64,000 bases of DNA, taken from Deferribacteres bacterium. Lineage in GTDB: Bacteria; Zhuqueibacterota; Zhuqueibacteria; Zhuqueibacterales; Geothermadaptataceae. The DNA lies in the NCBI GenBank assembly GCA_020633655.1, contig JACKDF010000006.1, positions 248,001 to 312,000 on the forward strand, given 5' to 3'. The notes under the pieces are model-generated. The model was not told the DNA's origin. It saw nothing but the letters and a program-made list of their open reading frames with translations, and ran no database searches. Numbering within the stretch: position 1 is the first letter of the stretch; each line of letters begins with the position of its first letter. This document shows, piece after piece, positions 33,382-42,561 of the stretch. The position numbers and the translations under genes were made by a program.

Positions 33382-36300
33382 ATGACCTACAATGGCCCTT
33401 TTAACAGGCGAGTAAGTTTTTCGAAACTGAAATCAATCATCGATCTTCCCGATCTCCTTGATATTCAGTTGAGATCGTTTGAAGAATTTCTTCAGGCAAA
33501 TGTTGCGCCTAGTAAAAGAAAGGATCAAGGCCTAGAGGCAGTTTTTCAGGGAATTTTCCCAATTGTTGATAGTCGGGAAAATTTTCTGTTGGAATTCGTC
33601 GAATACTATGTTGAGCATCCGAAATCCAGTGTTGCCGAGTGTCAAGAGCGCGGTATAACTTTTTCTGCGCCTCTCAAGGCCAAATTACGCCTTTCTGCAA
33701 AAGATGACTCCGGGTCGGATAGCGATTACAAGGAAACAACTGAGCAAGTTGTTTATCTTGGTAATCTACCTTTCATGACCAACAGGGGCACTTTTGTTAT
33801 TAACGGCGCTGAACGCATCATAGTCAGTCAGTTGCACCGTTCCCCGGGAGTCTTTTTCGATGAAGCAGACCACCCAAATGGTGCTAAATTGCATTCTGCT
33901 CGTATTATCCCTCTACGCGGCTCCTGGATAGAATTTACTACCGACATTAACGATATGCTTTTTGTTTATATCGATCGTCGTAAGAAATTTCCAGTAACGA
34001 CTTTGCTGCGTGCTCTCGGTTATTCCGAAAATCAGGCTATTCTTGAATTGTTTAGCTTAATTGAAAAAGTAGCAGTTCAAGATCTGAAAGCAAAGAAACA
34101 CCTTGGGCGCATCGTCGTCGAGGATGTCGTGGATATGGAAACAGGCGAATTGCTTGTTCAGGCACATGAAGCATTGAACGAAGATAATCTCGAAAAGATA
34201 TCGCAATCAAGCGTCGAGTATGTATCTTTATTGCTTCATGATTCCACATTAGGTCCTGAGCTGATAAGCAATACTTTGCGGAAAGATAATACGCGCAATG
34301 AAGAGCAAGCCTTAGAATTTATTTATCGCAATTTACGCTCAGGAGATCCGCCCGATGTTGAAACGGCCAGAAATTTTCTTGAGCGCCTCTTCTTTAATGC
34401 TAAACGCTATGATCTTGGTGAGGTCGGACGATATCGTTTGAATAAGAAATTGAATCTGCACGTAGATGTTCAGGATGCAGTACTCACGAAAGACGATTTA
34501 GTTCAGATCATAAAATACCTGATGGATATGCGTTTGGGAAAACGCTCCAGCGACGATATTGACCATCTTGGAAACCGGCGAATTAAAACTGTTGGTGAAC
34601 AATTATCCGCACAAATGAGTGTAGGTCTATCGCGTATGGCTCGGACTATTAAAGAGCGTATGAACCTTCGTGATAGTGAGAAGTTGACTCCACAAGATTT
34701 AGTAAATGCTCGAACCATTCTTTCAGTAATAAATACTTTTTTTGGAACGAGCCAATTGTCGCAATTTATGGATCAGACAAATCCATTGTCCGAAATGACC
34801 CATAAAAGACGTCTTTCAGCGCTTGGGCCAGGTGGGTTAACGCGCGAACGTGCAGGTTTTGAAGTTCGCGACGTTCATTATACTCACTACGGCCGTCTGT
34901 GTCCGATTGAGACGCCTGAAGGTCCAAACATTGGTTTGATTTCGTCGCTAACAACTTATGCTCGTATTAATGATTTCGGTTTTATAGAAACGCCTTATCG
35001 TCCGGTGAATTCCGGAAAGGTGCAAAACAATATCGAGTATCTTACAGCTGACGATGAAGATAATTTTATTATTGCTCAGGCAAATGCACCTCTTGCTGAT
35101 GATGGTGCTTTTATTAATGAGCGAGTAAAAGCTCGAAGTAAGGGTGATTTTCCTGTTTCGACCCCTGATGAAATTAATTATATTGACGTTTCACCTAACC
35201 AGATCGTCTCTGCCGCGGCTTCATTGATTCCTTTTCTAGAACACGATGATGCCAACCGAGCGTTGATGGGTTCAAACATGCAACGTCAGGCAGTACCTCT
35301 GCTGCAACCGGATTCACCAATGGTTGGCACTGGGATGGAAGAGAAAGTTGCACGAGATTCGCGTGCCTTAATAGTTTCTGATGTTGATGGTGTGGTTGAC
35401 AGTGTAAGCGCCGATGAAATTGTAATTCGCCAGGATCGAAATGTAACAGATGATGACCGTGATAGTTTGTTGAGTTTTTCAGAAGATGGATTGTTCCGCT
35501 ACCAGACTACAAAGTTTATGCGGTCGAATCAAGATACTTGCATCAACCAAAAGCCAATCGTCGTGCCAGGCCAAAAAGTTGAAAAAGGTCAGGTTCTTGC
35601 CGACGGATTTGCGACTCAAAATGGTGAATTAGCGCTTGGGCGTAATGTACTCGTCGCTTTTATGCCATGGCGTGGGTATAACTTTGAAGATGCTATAGTT
35701 ATTTCCGAACGTGTGGTACGTGAAGATGTTTATACATCCATCCATATCGATGTATACGAGCTTCAGGTTCGAGATACAAAACGTGGCGAAGAAGAACTTA
35801 CGCGTGAGATTCCGAATGTAAGTGAAGAAGCCACGAAAAATCTTGATGAGAATGGTATAATTCGTATTGGCGCAGAAGTGCAGCCGGGTGACATTCTTGT
35901 TGGAAAGGTGACGCCAAAAGGTGAAACGGATCCAACACCGGAAGAAAAATTGTTGAAAGCAATTTTTGGCGAGAAAGCAGGTGATGTGAAGGATGCCAGC
36001 TTAAAAGCACCTCCTGGACTCAGTGGTATCGTCATTGATACCAAGCTTTTCTCTCGCAAGAAAAAAGATGCCAAAACGAAAAAGCAAGATAAACTAGAGC
36101 TTGAAAAACTTGAAGTCTGGAAAGAAAAGGAAGAGCAGCGTGTAAAATCGCTCTTGTATTCTAAGCTGGATATCGTACTTCGCGGGCAAAAATCAATCGC
36201 AATACAAAACACGGTTGATGGCAGCTATTTTGTAAACGATAACATTGTCTTCGACGAAGAGATTCTCAAATCTATTGATGTTGCAGCAATTGATTTGAAC

Positions 36301-37191
36301 AAGGGTTTTACGAAAAGCAAGAATGAAAATGAACTTGCTATAGAAATCGTGAAAGCTTATTTGGACAAGTGTGAAGACATTGAAGAAGAATTTGAGCGAC
36401 TTAAGTTAAAGATCGTTGTCGGAGATGAACTACCTCCAGGTATAGTGCAGCTTGCAAAAGTTTACGTTGCGAAAAAGCGTAAACTTCAGGTTGGTGATAA
36501 AATGGCCGGACGCCATGGAAATAAAGGTGTCGTTGCTAAAATTGTCCCAATCGAGGATATGCCGTACCTGGAAGACGGAACACCAGTCGATATTGTTTTA
36601 AATCCATTGGGTGTTCCTTCTCGGATGAACTTGGGTCAAATATTTGAAACCCAGCTTGGTTGGGCTGCAAGTAAATTAGGTATAAAATACGCCACACCCG
36701 TCTTTGATGGTGCAAGCTATTCTGAAATTCTTGAAGAATTGAAGAAAGCTGATTTGCCGGAAAGTGGAAAGGCCACCCTTGTTGATGGTCGCACAGGTGA
36801 ATTCATCGAATCGAAGGTGACCGTAGGTTATATTTATATACTTAAACTCTCCCACTTGGTTGAGGACAAAATTCACGCACGTTCCATTGGTCCATACTCA
36901 CTCATCACACAGCAGCCACTTGGTGGTAAAGCCCAATTTGGTGGTCAGCGATTTGGTGAGATGGAAGTGTGGGCACTTGAAGCTTATGGCGCTGCGCACA
37001 CACTGCAGGAAATTCTAACCGTCAAATCTGATGATGTTCGTGGACGCAGTAAAGTCTATGAAGCCATCGTGAAAGGTGACAACCTTCCTGAACCCGGCCT
37101 TCCGGAATCATTCAATGTTCTTATTCGGGAATTGCAAGGATTGGGTCTTGATGTAGAACTTATTGAAGAGTCTTTAAACGGAAATTTTTAA
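33382..37191 (+). CDS. rpoB: RNA polymerase beta subunit
   Basis: 1269 residues from ATG 33382 (a TTG at 33361 would add seven). The rifampicin region reads FFGTSQLSQFMDQTNPLSEMTHKRRLSALGPGGLTRERAG. The common resistance positions (Asp in FMDQ, His in THKR, Ser in RRLSALG) are wild type. Catalytic-region motifs include PWRGYNFEDAIVISE, KVTPKGETDP and GDKMAGRHGNKGV; the C terminus is GGQRFGEMEVWALEAYGAAHTLQE. A Lys/Glu-rich helical insert is present around residues 895-935. A strong intrinsic terminator follows the stop, separating it from rpoC. Confidence 0.97.
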   Translation: MTYNGPFNRRVSFSKLKSIIDLPDLLDIQLRSFEEFLQANVAPSKRKDQGLEAVFQGIFPIVDSRENFLLEFVEYYVEHPKSSVAECQERGITFSAPLKAKLRLSAKDDSGSDSDYKETTEQVVYLGNLPFMTNRGTFVINGAERIIVSQLHRSPGVFFDEADHPNGAKLHSARIIPLRGSWIEFTTDINDMLFVYIDRRKKFPVTTLLRALGYSENQAILELFSLIEKVAVQDLKAKKHLGRIVVEDVVDMETGELLVQAHEALNEDNLEKISQSSVEYVSLLLHDSTLGPELISNTLRKDNTRNEEQALEFIYRNLRSGDPPDVETARNFLERLFFNAKRYDLGEVGRYRLNKKLNLHVDVQDAVLTKDDLVQIIKYLMDMRLGKRSSDDIDHLGNRRIKTVGEQLSAQMSVGLSRMARTIKERMNLRDSEKLTPQDLVNARTILSVINTFFGTSQLSQFMDQTNPLSEMTHKRRLSALGPGGLTRERAGFEVRDVHYTHYGRLCPIETPEGPNIGLISSLTTYARINDFGFIETPYRPVNSGKVQNNIEYLTADDEDNFIIAQANAPLADDGAFINERVKARSKGDFPVSTPDEINYIDVSPNQIVSAAASLIPFLEHDDANRALMGSNMQRQAVPLLQPDSPMVGTGMEEKVARDSRALIVSDVDGVVDSVSADEIVIRQDRNVTDDDRDSLLSFSEDGLFRYQTTKFMRSNQDTCINQKPIVVPGQKVEKGQVLADGFATQNGELALGRNVLVAFMPWRGYNFEDAIVISERVVREDVYTSIHIDVYELQVRDTKRGEEELTREIPNVSEEATKNLDENGIIRIGAEVQPGDILVGKVTPKGETDPTPEEKLLKAIFGEKAGDVKDASLKAPPGLSGIVIDTKLFSRKKKDAKTKKQDKLELEKLEVWKEKEEQRVKSLLYSKLDIVLRGQKSIAIQNTVDGSYFVNDNIVFDEEILKSIDVAAIDLNKGFTKSKNENELAIEIVKAYLDKCEDIEEEFERLKLKIVVGDELPPGIVQLAKVYVAKKRKLQVGDKMAGRHGNKGVVAKIVPIEDMPYLEDGTPVDIVLNPLGVPSRMNLGQIFETQLGWAASKLGIKYATPVFDGASYSEILEELKKADLPESGKATLVDGRTGEFIESKVTVGYIYILKLSHLVEDKIHARSIGPYSLITQQPLGGKAQFGGQRFGEMEVWALEAYGAAHTLQEILTVKSDDVRGRSKVYEAIVKGDNLPEPGLPESFNVLIRELQGLGLDVELIEESLNGNF

Positions 37192-37202
37192 GTATGAATA
37201 AT

Positions 37203-37242
37203 AAAATTGCGGAGCAGGAGAAGTGCTGTTCCGCAATTTTTT
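37203..37242 (+). terminator. Strong intrinsic terminator between rpoB and rpoC
   Basis: AAAATTGCGGA (37203-37213) pairs with TCCGCAATTTT (37230-37240), an 11-bp perfect stem, with a 16-base loop that can form further pairs (AGCA/TGCT), followed by TTTTTT (37237-37242). This has all the marks of a Rho-independent terminator. Confidence 0.75.
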
Positions 37243-37279
37243 GTCTATGCAATTTTAATTTCGCTTTCTTACAACGTGT

Positions 37280-37300
37280 ACACACTAAATCACTAAGTGT
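37280..37300 (+). promoter_or_regulatory. Hairpin abutting the rpoC ribosome-binding site
   Basis: CACACT (37280-37285) pairs with AGTGTG (37295-37300) around a 9-base loop. The next bases are GGAGGTG, the rpoC Shine-Dalgarno, so the 3' arm and the ribosome site are adjacent. It may modulate rpoC translation. Confidence 0.3.
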
Positions 37301-37312
37301 GGAGGTGAAACC

Positions 37313-40300
37313 TTGAATTTTTTTCAAAAGCAAGAAAGTGCCTTTCGTCGCAATATTAAAGCAATCGGCATTAAACTGGCTTCGCCAGATAAAATATTAG
37401 AACGATCACATGGTGAGGTAACAAAACCTGAAACCATAAACTACCGCAGTTTCAAGCCAGAAAAGGATGGCTTGTTTTGTGAGAAAATTTTTGGTCCGGT
37501 ACGGGACTACGAATGCCACTGCGGAAAGTATAAACGTATTCGTTACAAAGGCATAATTTGCGATCGTTGTGGTGTTGAGGTTACGACCAAAAGTGTTCGA
37601 CGAGAACGAATGGGGCACATTTCCCTGGCTGTACCGATCGTTCATATTTGGTTTTGGAAGTCGCTGCCTTCCAAGATCGGCTATATTTTAGGTATTAGCC
37701 CAAAGGATTTGGAAAGGATAATTTATTACGAATCCTATGTGGTTATTCATCCTGGGAATACCAGTCTTCAAAGTGGAGAACTGATTTCTGAAGAAGAATA
37801 TTATAACTTATTGACCGAAGCTGAAGCATTGCCTGAAGGCGATGAAGGTCACAAATTTGAAGCCAAAATTGGTGGTGGCGCTATACTCGATTTGTTAAAA
37901 CAAGTTGAGTTGGATGGTTTATCACGCGATTTACGAAACGCGGTTCGTACTGAGACCTCTGCACAAAGAAAGAATGATGCGCTTAAACGCCTGAAAATTG
38001 TTGAGTTATTCAAGAAGAGCGGTAATAGACCCGAGTGGATGGTTATGTCCGTTGTCCCCGTTATACCACCGGAATTACGTCCACTCGTTCCTCTTGAAGG
38101 TGGGCGTTTCGCCACAAGTGATTTAAATGATTTATACCGTCGCGTGATTATACGCAATAATCGACTTAAAAAACTAATGGAAATAAAAGCTCCTGAAGTC
38201 ATTTTACGTAATGAAAAACGGATGCTTCAGGAAGCAGTTGATGCCTTGTTCGATAATGGGCGCAAAGCTGCGGCAGTCCGCGGTGATGGTAATCGTCCAT
38301 TAAAATCTTTGTCCGACATGTTGCGTGGAAAGCAAGGTCGCTTTCGTCAAAATTTATTGGGTAAAAGGATCGATTACTCTGGCCGCTCGGTAATTGTTGT
38401 CGGGCCTGAGTTGCGTTTGCATGAGTGCGGTTTGCCCAAATATATGGCGTTGGAACTTTTTAAACCATTTGTCATTCGGCGTCTTGTTCAAAACGGCCTT
38501 GTTAAAACCGTCAAGAGTGCTAAAAAGCTTGTTGATAAGAAAAGTGCAGAAGTTTGGGATCTGCTGGAGGATATTATTAAGGATCACCCAGTAATGCTCA
38601 ACCGCGCACCTACCTTGCACCGTTTGGGAATTCAAGCGTTCCAACCCGTTTTAGTTGAAGGTAAAGCTATCCAGGTGCATCCATTGGTTTGTGCTGCTTT
38701 CAACGCCGATTTTGATGGAGACCAAATGGCAGTCCATTTGCCATTATCAAGTTACGCACAGGTTGAAACGCGTGTTCTAATGCTTTCCAGTCACAATATT
38801 CTGTCCCCGGCAAGCGGTCGGCCATTGGCAATCCCAAGTCAAGATATCGTTCTTGGGTTGTATTATATGACCAAGCGCCGTAAAGGCAGTCTTGGTGAGG
38901 GAAAGTTGGTTTCGAGCCCAGAAGAGGCTTTAATTGCTTACAATAATAAAAAACTAAGTTTGCATGCGAGTATTAAAGTTCGATTTGGGTCGAAAAAACT
39001 TGAAACAACAGTTGGTCGTATAATTTTAAATCAGATCGTTCCCAAGGGCATTGGATATATCAATGAACTTTTAACTAAGAAACGAATTGAAGAACTCATT
39101 TCCGAAGTATACAAACAGCTTGGTAATTACGAATGTGCTGTCTTCCTTGACAATATAAAGAGAATGGGTTTTGAATTTGCAATGCTTTCCGGTTCAACAG
39201 TTGGTATTGAAGATGTAAAAATTCCTGCAGAAAAAGTGCAATTGCTCGAGGAAGCTACAGCTCGCGTTGAATCCATACAAAAACAGTATGAAAACGGTAT
39301 TATTACAGATGGAGAACGCTATAATAAAATTATCGATATCTGGACGCATGTGACCAGTGATATCGCAGAGAAATTGTTTCAGCATTTAGAATTTGATCAG
39401 GATGGATTTAACCCAATTTATATGATGGCTGATTCTGGTGCTCGTGGATCGAAAGAACAGATACGTCAATTGGCTGGTATGCGTGGTTTGATGGCGAAAC
39501 CGCAAAAGAAAATGACTGGCCAAATGGGTGAGATTATTGAGAATCCAATTACTGCTAACTTTCGCGAGGGATTGTCGGTGTTAGAATATTTTATTTCTAC
39601 ACACGGAGCTCGTAAAGGTTTGGCTGATACGGCGCTAAAAACAGCAGATGCTGGATATTTAACCCGTCGTTTGGTCGACGTGGCTCAAGATGTGATAATA
39701 TCTGAAGATGATTGTGGTACCATTCTCGGACTTCGTATTGGTGATTTGAAGGAAGGTGAAGAGGTAATTGAACCTATTCGTGATCGAATACTTGGTCGTG
39801 TAGCTGCGGAAGATGTCTATGATCCTGAATCGGGCGATATTATCGTCGAATCCGGCTCTTTAATCAATGAGAACAAAGCAGATATCATTTCTGATGCTGG
39901 TATTGAAACGGTTTATATCCGCTCCGTGTTGACATGCGAATCTGAACGCGGAGTCTGTGCGAAATGTTATGGCCGCAATCTAGCTACTGGCAATATGGCT
40001 AACCATGGCGAGGCTGTCGGTGTTATGGCGGCCCAATCGATTGGTGAGCCAGGAACGCAGCTGACATTACGTACATTCCATATCGGCGGAACAGCATCTC
40101 GTATTGCAGCGCAATCTCAAATAACTGCACGTCAGGATGGTGCTATTGCAATCGAAAATCTTAAGGCAGTAGAACAAGCCGATTTGACAAAAGTAGCCGT
40201 TGGTAGAAATGCTAAATTGAAGTTAATTGATGATAATGATCGTGTTATTTCTCAATTTATCGTTCCCTACGGTGCTACCATTAATGTAAATGATGGTGAT

Positions 40301-41524
40301 AAAGTTGAAAAAGGGAAAGTTCTGTTTAATTGGGACCCTTATACGGCAAGCATTATCTCTACAACTGATGGGACTGTCCGATACGATGATATAAAAGAAA
40401 ATGTCACAATGCGGGAAGAATTGGATGACACGACCGGCTTAAAGCAGCGTGTGATTATCGAATCGCGTATGCGTAATTTGAGCCCCGCAATTTCAATTGT
40501 TGATGGTGAAGGCAATAAACTTACATCATTTATACTTCCAACTAGAGCCCATTTACAGGTATCGGATGGACAGAAAGTTTTTGCTGGTGAAGTCTTAGCT
40601 AAAATTGCTCGAAGTATTGCAAAAACTCGTGATATTACTGGTGGTTTACCACGTGTGGCTGAACTCTTCGAAGCCAGACGTCCGAAAGAACCAGCGGTCG
40701 TTAGTGAAATTGATGGAACGGTGAAGTTTGGCGAAATTCGACGCGGAATTCGGCGTATTATCGTAACATCACGGGATGGGCACGACGAGCGAACTTATCT
40801 TATTCCTTATGGAAAACATGTGCTTATTCATGACGGCGATTCAGTAGAGGCTGGTGAAAAGCTTTGCGAGGGATCGGTGGCTCCACATGATATTTTGAAT
40901 ATTCTCGGGCCTAATAAAGTTCAGGAATATTTAGTGAACGAGATCCAGGAAGTATATCGCCTTCAAGGTGTGCGTATCAACGATAAGCATATTGAAACTA
41001 TCGTACGTCAAATGTTGCAAAAGGTAAAAATTGAAGATCCTGGCGATACGCAATATCTCGAGGGAGATCAAGTTGATAAAATCCGTTTCTTGCATGAAAA
41101 TGAAGCAATTCGAAATAAAGTTGTAATTACTGAGCCATTCGATAGTGAATACGTCTCAGAAGACGTGATCGATAAGGAAGAGATGGAAGAAGTGAATGCT
41201 CAGCTGCGAAAAGATGGCAAAAATGCAGCAGAATTTCGCCAGGCAATTCCAGCCACTTTCCAGCCACTTCTTCTTGGAATTACGAAGGCTTCATTAACTA
41301 CGGATAGTTTTATATCTGCTGCATCATTTCAGGAGACAACACGTGTATTAACTGATGCAGCCATTTCAGGTAAAAAAGATTATCTACTTGGTTTAAAAGA
41401 AAATGTCATTATGGGAAATCTAATTCCAGCTGGAACTGGTTTAACTCGGTATAAAAATATTCGTGTAAAGCGTAAATCTGAACCTGTTGAGTTTGAAGAT
41501 GATGCAGAGTATGTTGTTCAATAA
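37313..41524 (+). CDS. rpoC: RNA polymerase beta-prime subunit
   Basis: 1403 residues. The N-terminal zinc site is CHCGKYKRIRYKGIICDRCG; the active-site motif is FNADFDGDQMAVH; the second zinc site is CESERGVCAKCYG. The trigger-loop/bridge region is GEAVGVMAAQSIGEPGTQLTLRTFH, and the C terminus has PAGTGLTRYK. The start is TTG with GGAGGTG six bases before it. It is full length with no split. The 121-base gap from rpoB is unusually long and structured. Confidence 0.97.
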   Translation: MNFFQKQESAFRRNIKAIGIKLASPDKILERSHGEVTKPETINYRSFKPEKDGLFCEKIFGPVRDYECHCGKYKRIRYKGIICDRCGVEVTTKSVRRERMGHISLAVPIVHIWFWKSLPSKIGYILGISPKDLERIIYYESYVVIHPGNTSLQSGELISEEEYYNLLTEAEALPEGDEGHKFEAKIGGGAILDLLKQVELDGLSRDLRNAVRTETSAQRKNDALKRLKIVELFKKSGNRPEWMVMSVVPVIPPELRPLVPLEGGRFATSDLNDLYRRVIIRNNRLKKLMEIKAPEVILRNEKRMLQEAVDALFDNGRKAAAVRGDGNRPLKSLSDMLRGKQGRFRQNLLGKRIDYSGRSVIVVGPELRLHECGLPKYMALELFKPFVIRRLVQNGLVKTVKSAKKLVDKKSAEVWDLLEDIIKDHPVMLNRAPTLHRLGIQAFQPVLVEGKAIQVHPLVCAAFNADFDGDQMAVHLPLSSYAQVETRVLMLSSHNILSPASGRPLAIPSQDIVLGLYYMTKRRKGSLGEGKLVSSPEEALIAYNNKKLSLHASIKVRFGSKKLETTVGRIILNQIVPKGIGYINELLTKKRIEELISEVYKQLGNYECAVFLDNIKRMGFEFAMLSGSTVGIEDVKIPAEKVQLLEEATARVESIQKQYENGIITDGERYNKIIDIWTHVTSDIAEKLFQHLEFDQDGFNPIYMMADSGARGSKEQIRQLAGMRGLMAKPQKKMTGQMGEIIENPITANFREGLSVLEYFISTHGARKGLADTALKTADAGYLTRRLVDVAQDVIISEDDCGTILGLRIGDLKEGEEVIEPIRDRILGRVAAEDVYDPESGDIIVESGSLINENKADIISDAGIETVYIRSVLTCESERGVCAKCYGRNLATGNMANHGEAVGVMAAQSIGEPGTQLTLRTFHIGGTASRIAAQSQITARQDGAIAIENLKAVEQADLTKVAVGRNAKLKLIDDNDRVISQFIVPYGATINVNDGDKVEKGKVLFNWDPYTASIISTTDGTVRYDDIKENVTMREELDDTTGLKQRVIIESRMRNLSPAISIVDGEGNKLTSFILPTRAHLQVSDGQKVFAGEVLAKIARSIAKTRDITGGLPRVAELFEARRPKEPAVVSEIDGTVKFGEIRRGIRRIIVTSRDGHDERTYLIPYGKHVLIHDGDSVEAGEKLCEGSVAPHDILNILGPNKVQEYLVNEIQEVYRLQGVRINDKHIETIVRQMLQKVKIEDPGDTQYLEGDQVDKIRFLHENEAIRNKVVITEPFDSEYVSEDVIDKEEMEEVNAQLRKDGKNAAEFRQAIPATFQPLLLGITKASLTTDSFISAASFQETTRVLTDAAISGKKDYLLGLKENVIMGNLIPAGTGLTRYKNIRVKRKSEPVEFEDDAEYVVQ

Positions 41525-41560
41525 ATTTTGTTGAGTAGACGTATTTTGTAGAAATATTAT

Positions 41561-41589
41561 TTGCATTTAAGTTGGTAGATACTTATATT
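41561..41589 (+). promoter_or_regulatory. Promoter of the str operon (rpsL-rpsG-fusA-tuf)
   Basis: TTGCAT (41561-41566), 17-base spacer, TATATT (41584-41589), with the TTG start of rpsL 27 bases further on. A second possible promoter slightly upstream is TTGAGT (41531), 18 bases, TATTAT (41555). This implies that the str operon has its own promoter distinct from rpoC transcription. Confidence 0.55.
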
Positions 41590-41615
41590 ATAAGTCTGTA
41601 ACTAAAGGAGGAGCT

Positions 41616-41987
41616 TTGCCTACTATAAATCAACTTGTTAGAAAAGGTCGGAAGCGCCAAATTCAAAAAACAACTTCTCCGGCTTTGACGGGTTCACCTC
41701 AGCGGCGTGGGGTGTGTACGCGGGTTTATACGACGACACCTAAAAAACCAAATTCTGCTTTGCGGAAAGTGGCACGCGTTCGTTTGACGAATGGTTTCGA
41801 GGTGACTGCTTATATACCAGGTGAGGGGCATAATCTTCAGGAACATTCTATTGTTTTGATTCGCGGTGGTCGCGTGAAAGATTTGCCTGGGGTGCGGTAT
41901 CATATTGTTCGTGGTGTTTATGATACGAGTGGTGTGCAAGATCGTGTACAGGGTAGATCGAAGTATGGTACTAAGCTGAAAAAATAA
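41616..41987 (+). CDS. rpsL: 30S ribosomal protein S12
   Basis: 123 residues: PTINQLVRKGRK, TTTPKKPNSALRKVARVRLTNG and VKDLPGVRYHIVRG, ending RSKYGTKLKK. The lysines linked to streptomycin sensitivity (in TPKKPNS and VKDLPG) are wild type. The start is TTG with AAAGGAGGAG upstream. It heads the str operon and is followed by rpsG after 12 bases. Confidence 0.97.
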   Translation: MPTINQLVRKGRKRQIQKTTSPALTGSPQRRGVCTRVYTTTPKKPNSALRKVARVRLTNGFEVTAYIPGEGHNLQEHSIVLIRGGRVKDLPGVRYHIVRGVYDTSGVQDRVQGRSKYGTKLKK

Positions 41988-41999
41988 GAGCCTTATAAT

Positions 42000-42467
42000 A
42001 TGAGACGGAATAAAGCAGATAAGCGACGGGTATTGCCCGATCCAAAATATAAGAAAACGCTGGTGACTAAATTTGTAAATGGTATGATGTTTGGCGGGAA
42101 AAAGAGTACTGCCGAATCTATTTTTTATTCTGCTATTGACATCGTTTCTGCGAAAAGTGATAAGCCGGGAATTGATGTGTTTGAAAAAGCTGTTGAAAAC
42201 GTGAAGCCAATAGTTGAGGTTAAGTCGCGTCGTGTTGGTGGTGCAACTTACCAGGTTCCTATCGAAATACGTGAGCATCGTCGTCAGGCACTTGCTATTC
42301 GTTGGTTGATTTCCTTTGCTCGATCTCGAAATGAAAAGACGATGTATCAACGCTTGGCGAGTGAGATAATGGCAGCTTCTAATAATGAAGGGGCGGCTAT
42401 TAAGAAGCGCGAAGATACGCATCGCATGGCAGAAGCAAATAAGGCATTTGCACATTTCCGTTGGTAG
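42000..42467 (+). CDS. rpsG: 30S ribosomal protein S7
   Basis: 155 residues: RRNKADKRRVLPDPKYKKTLVTKFVN, GGKKSTAESIFYSA, NVKPIVEVKSRRVGGATYQVP and REDTHRMAEANKAFAHFRW. It organises the 30S head domain. A 94-base gap precedes fusA. Confidence 0.97.
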   Translation: MRRNKADKRRVLPDPKYKKTLVTKFVNGMMFGGKKSTAESIFYSAIDIVSAKSDKPGIDVFEKAVENVKPIVEVKSRRVGGATYQVPIEIREHRRQALAIRWLISFARSRNEKTMYQRLASEIMAASNNEGAAIKKREDTHRMAEANKAFAHFRW

Positions 42468-42561
42468 GTAGCTCTGTCTTCTTATGTGATGTTTGTGGTT
42501 AAATGGTTGATGTGGATTCCGCGTATATTTATGTGCAGTTTGAAGAAAGAAATTTGATTTA

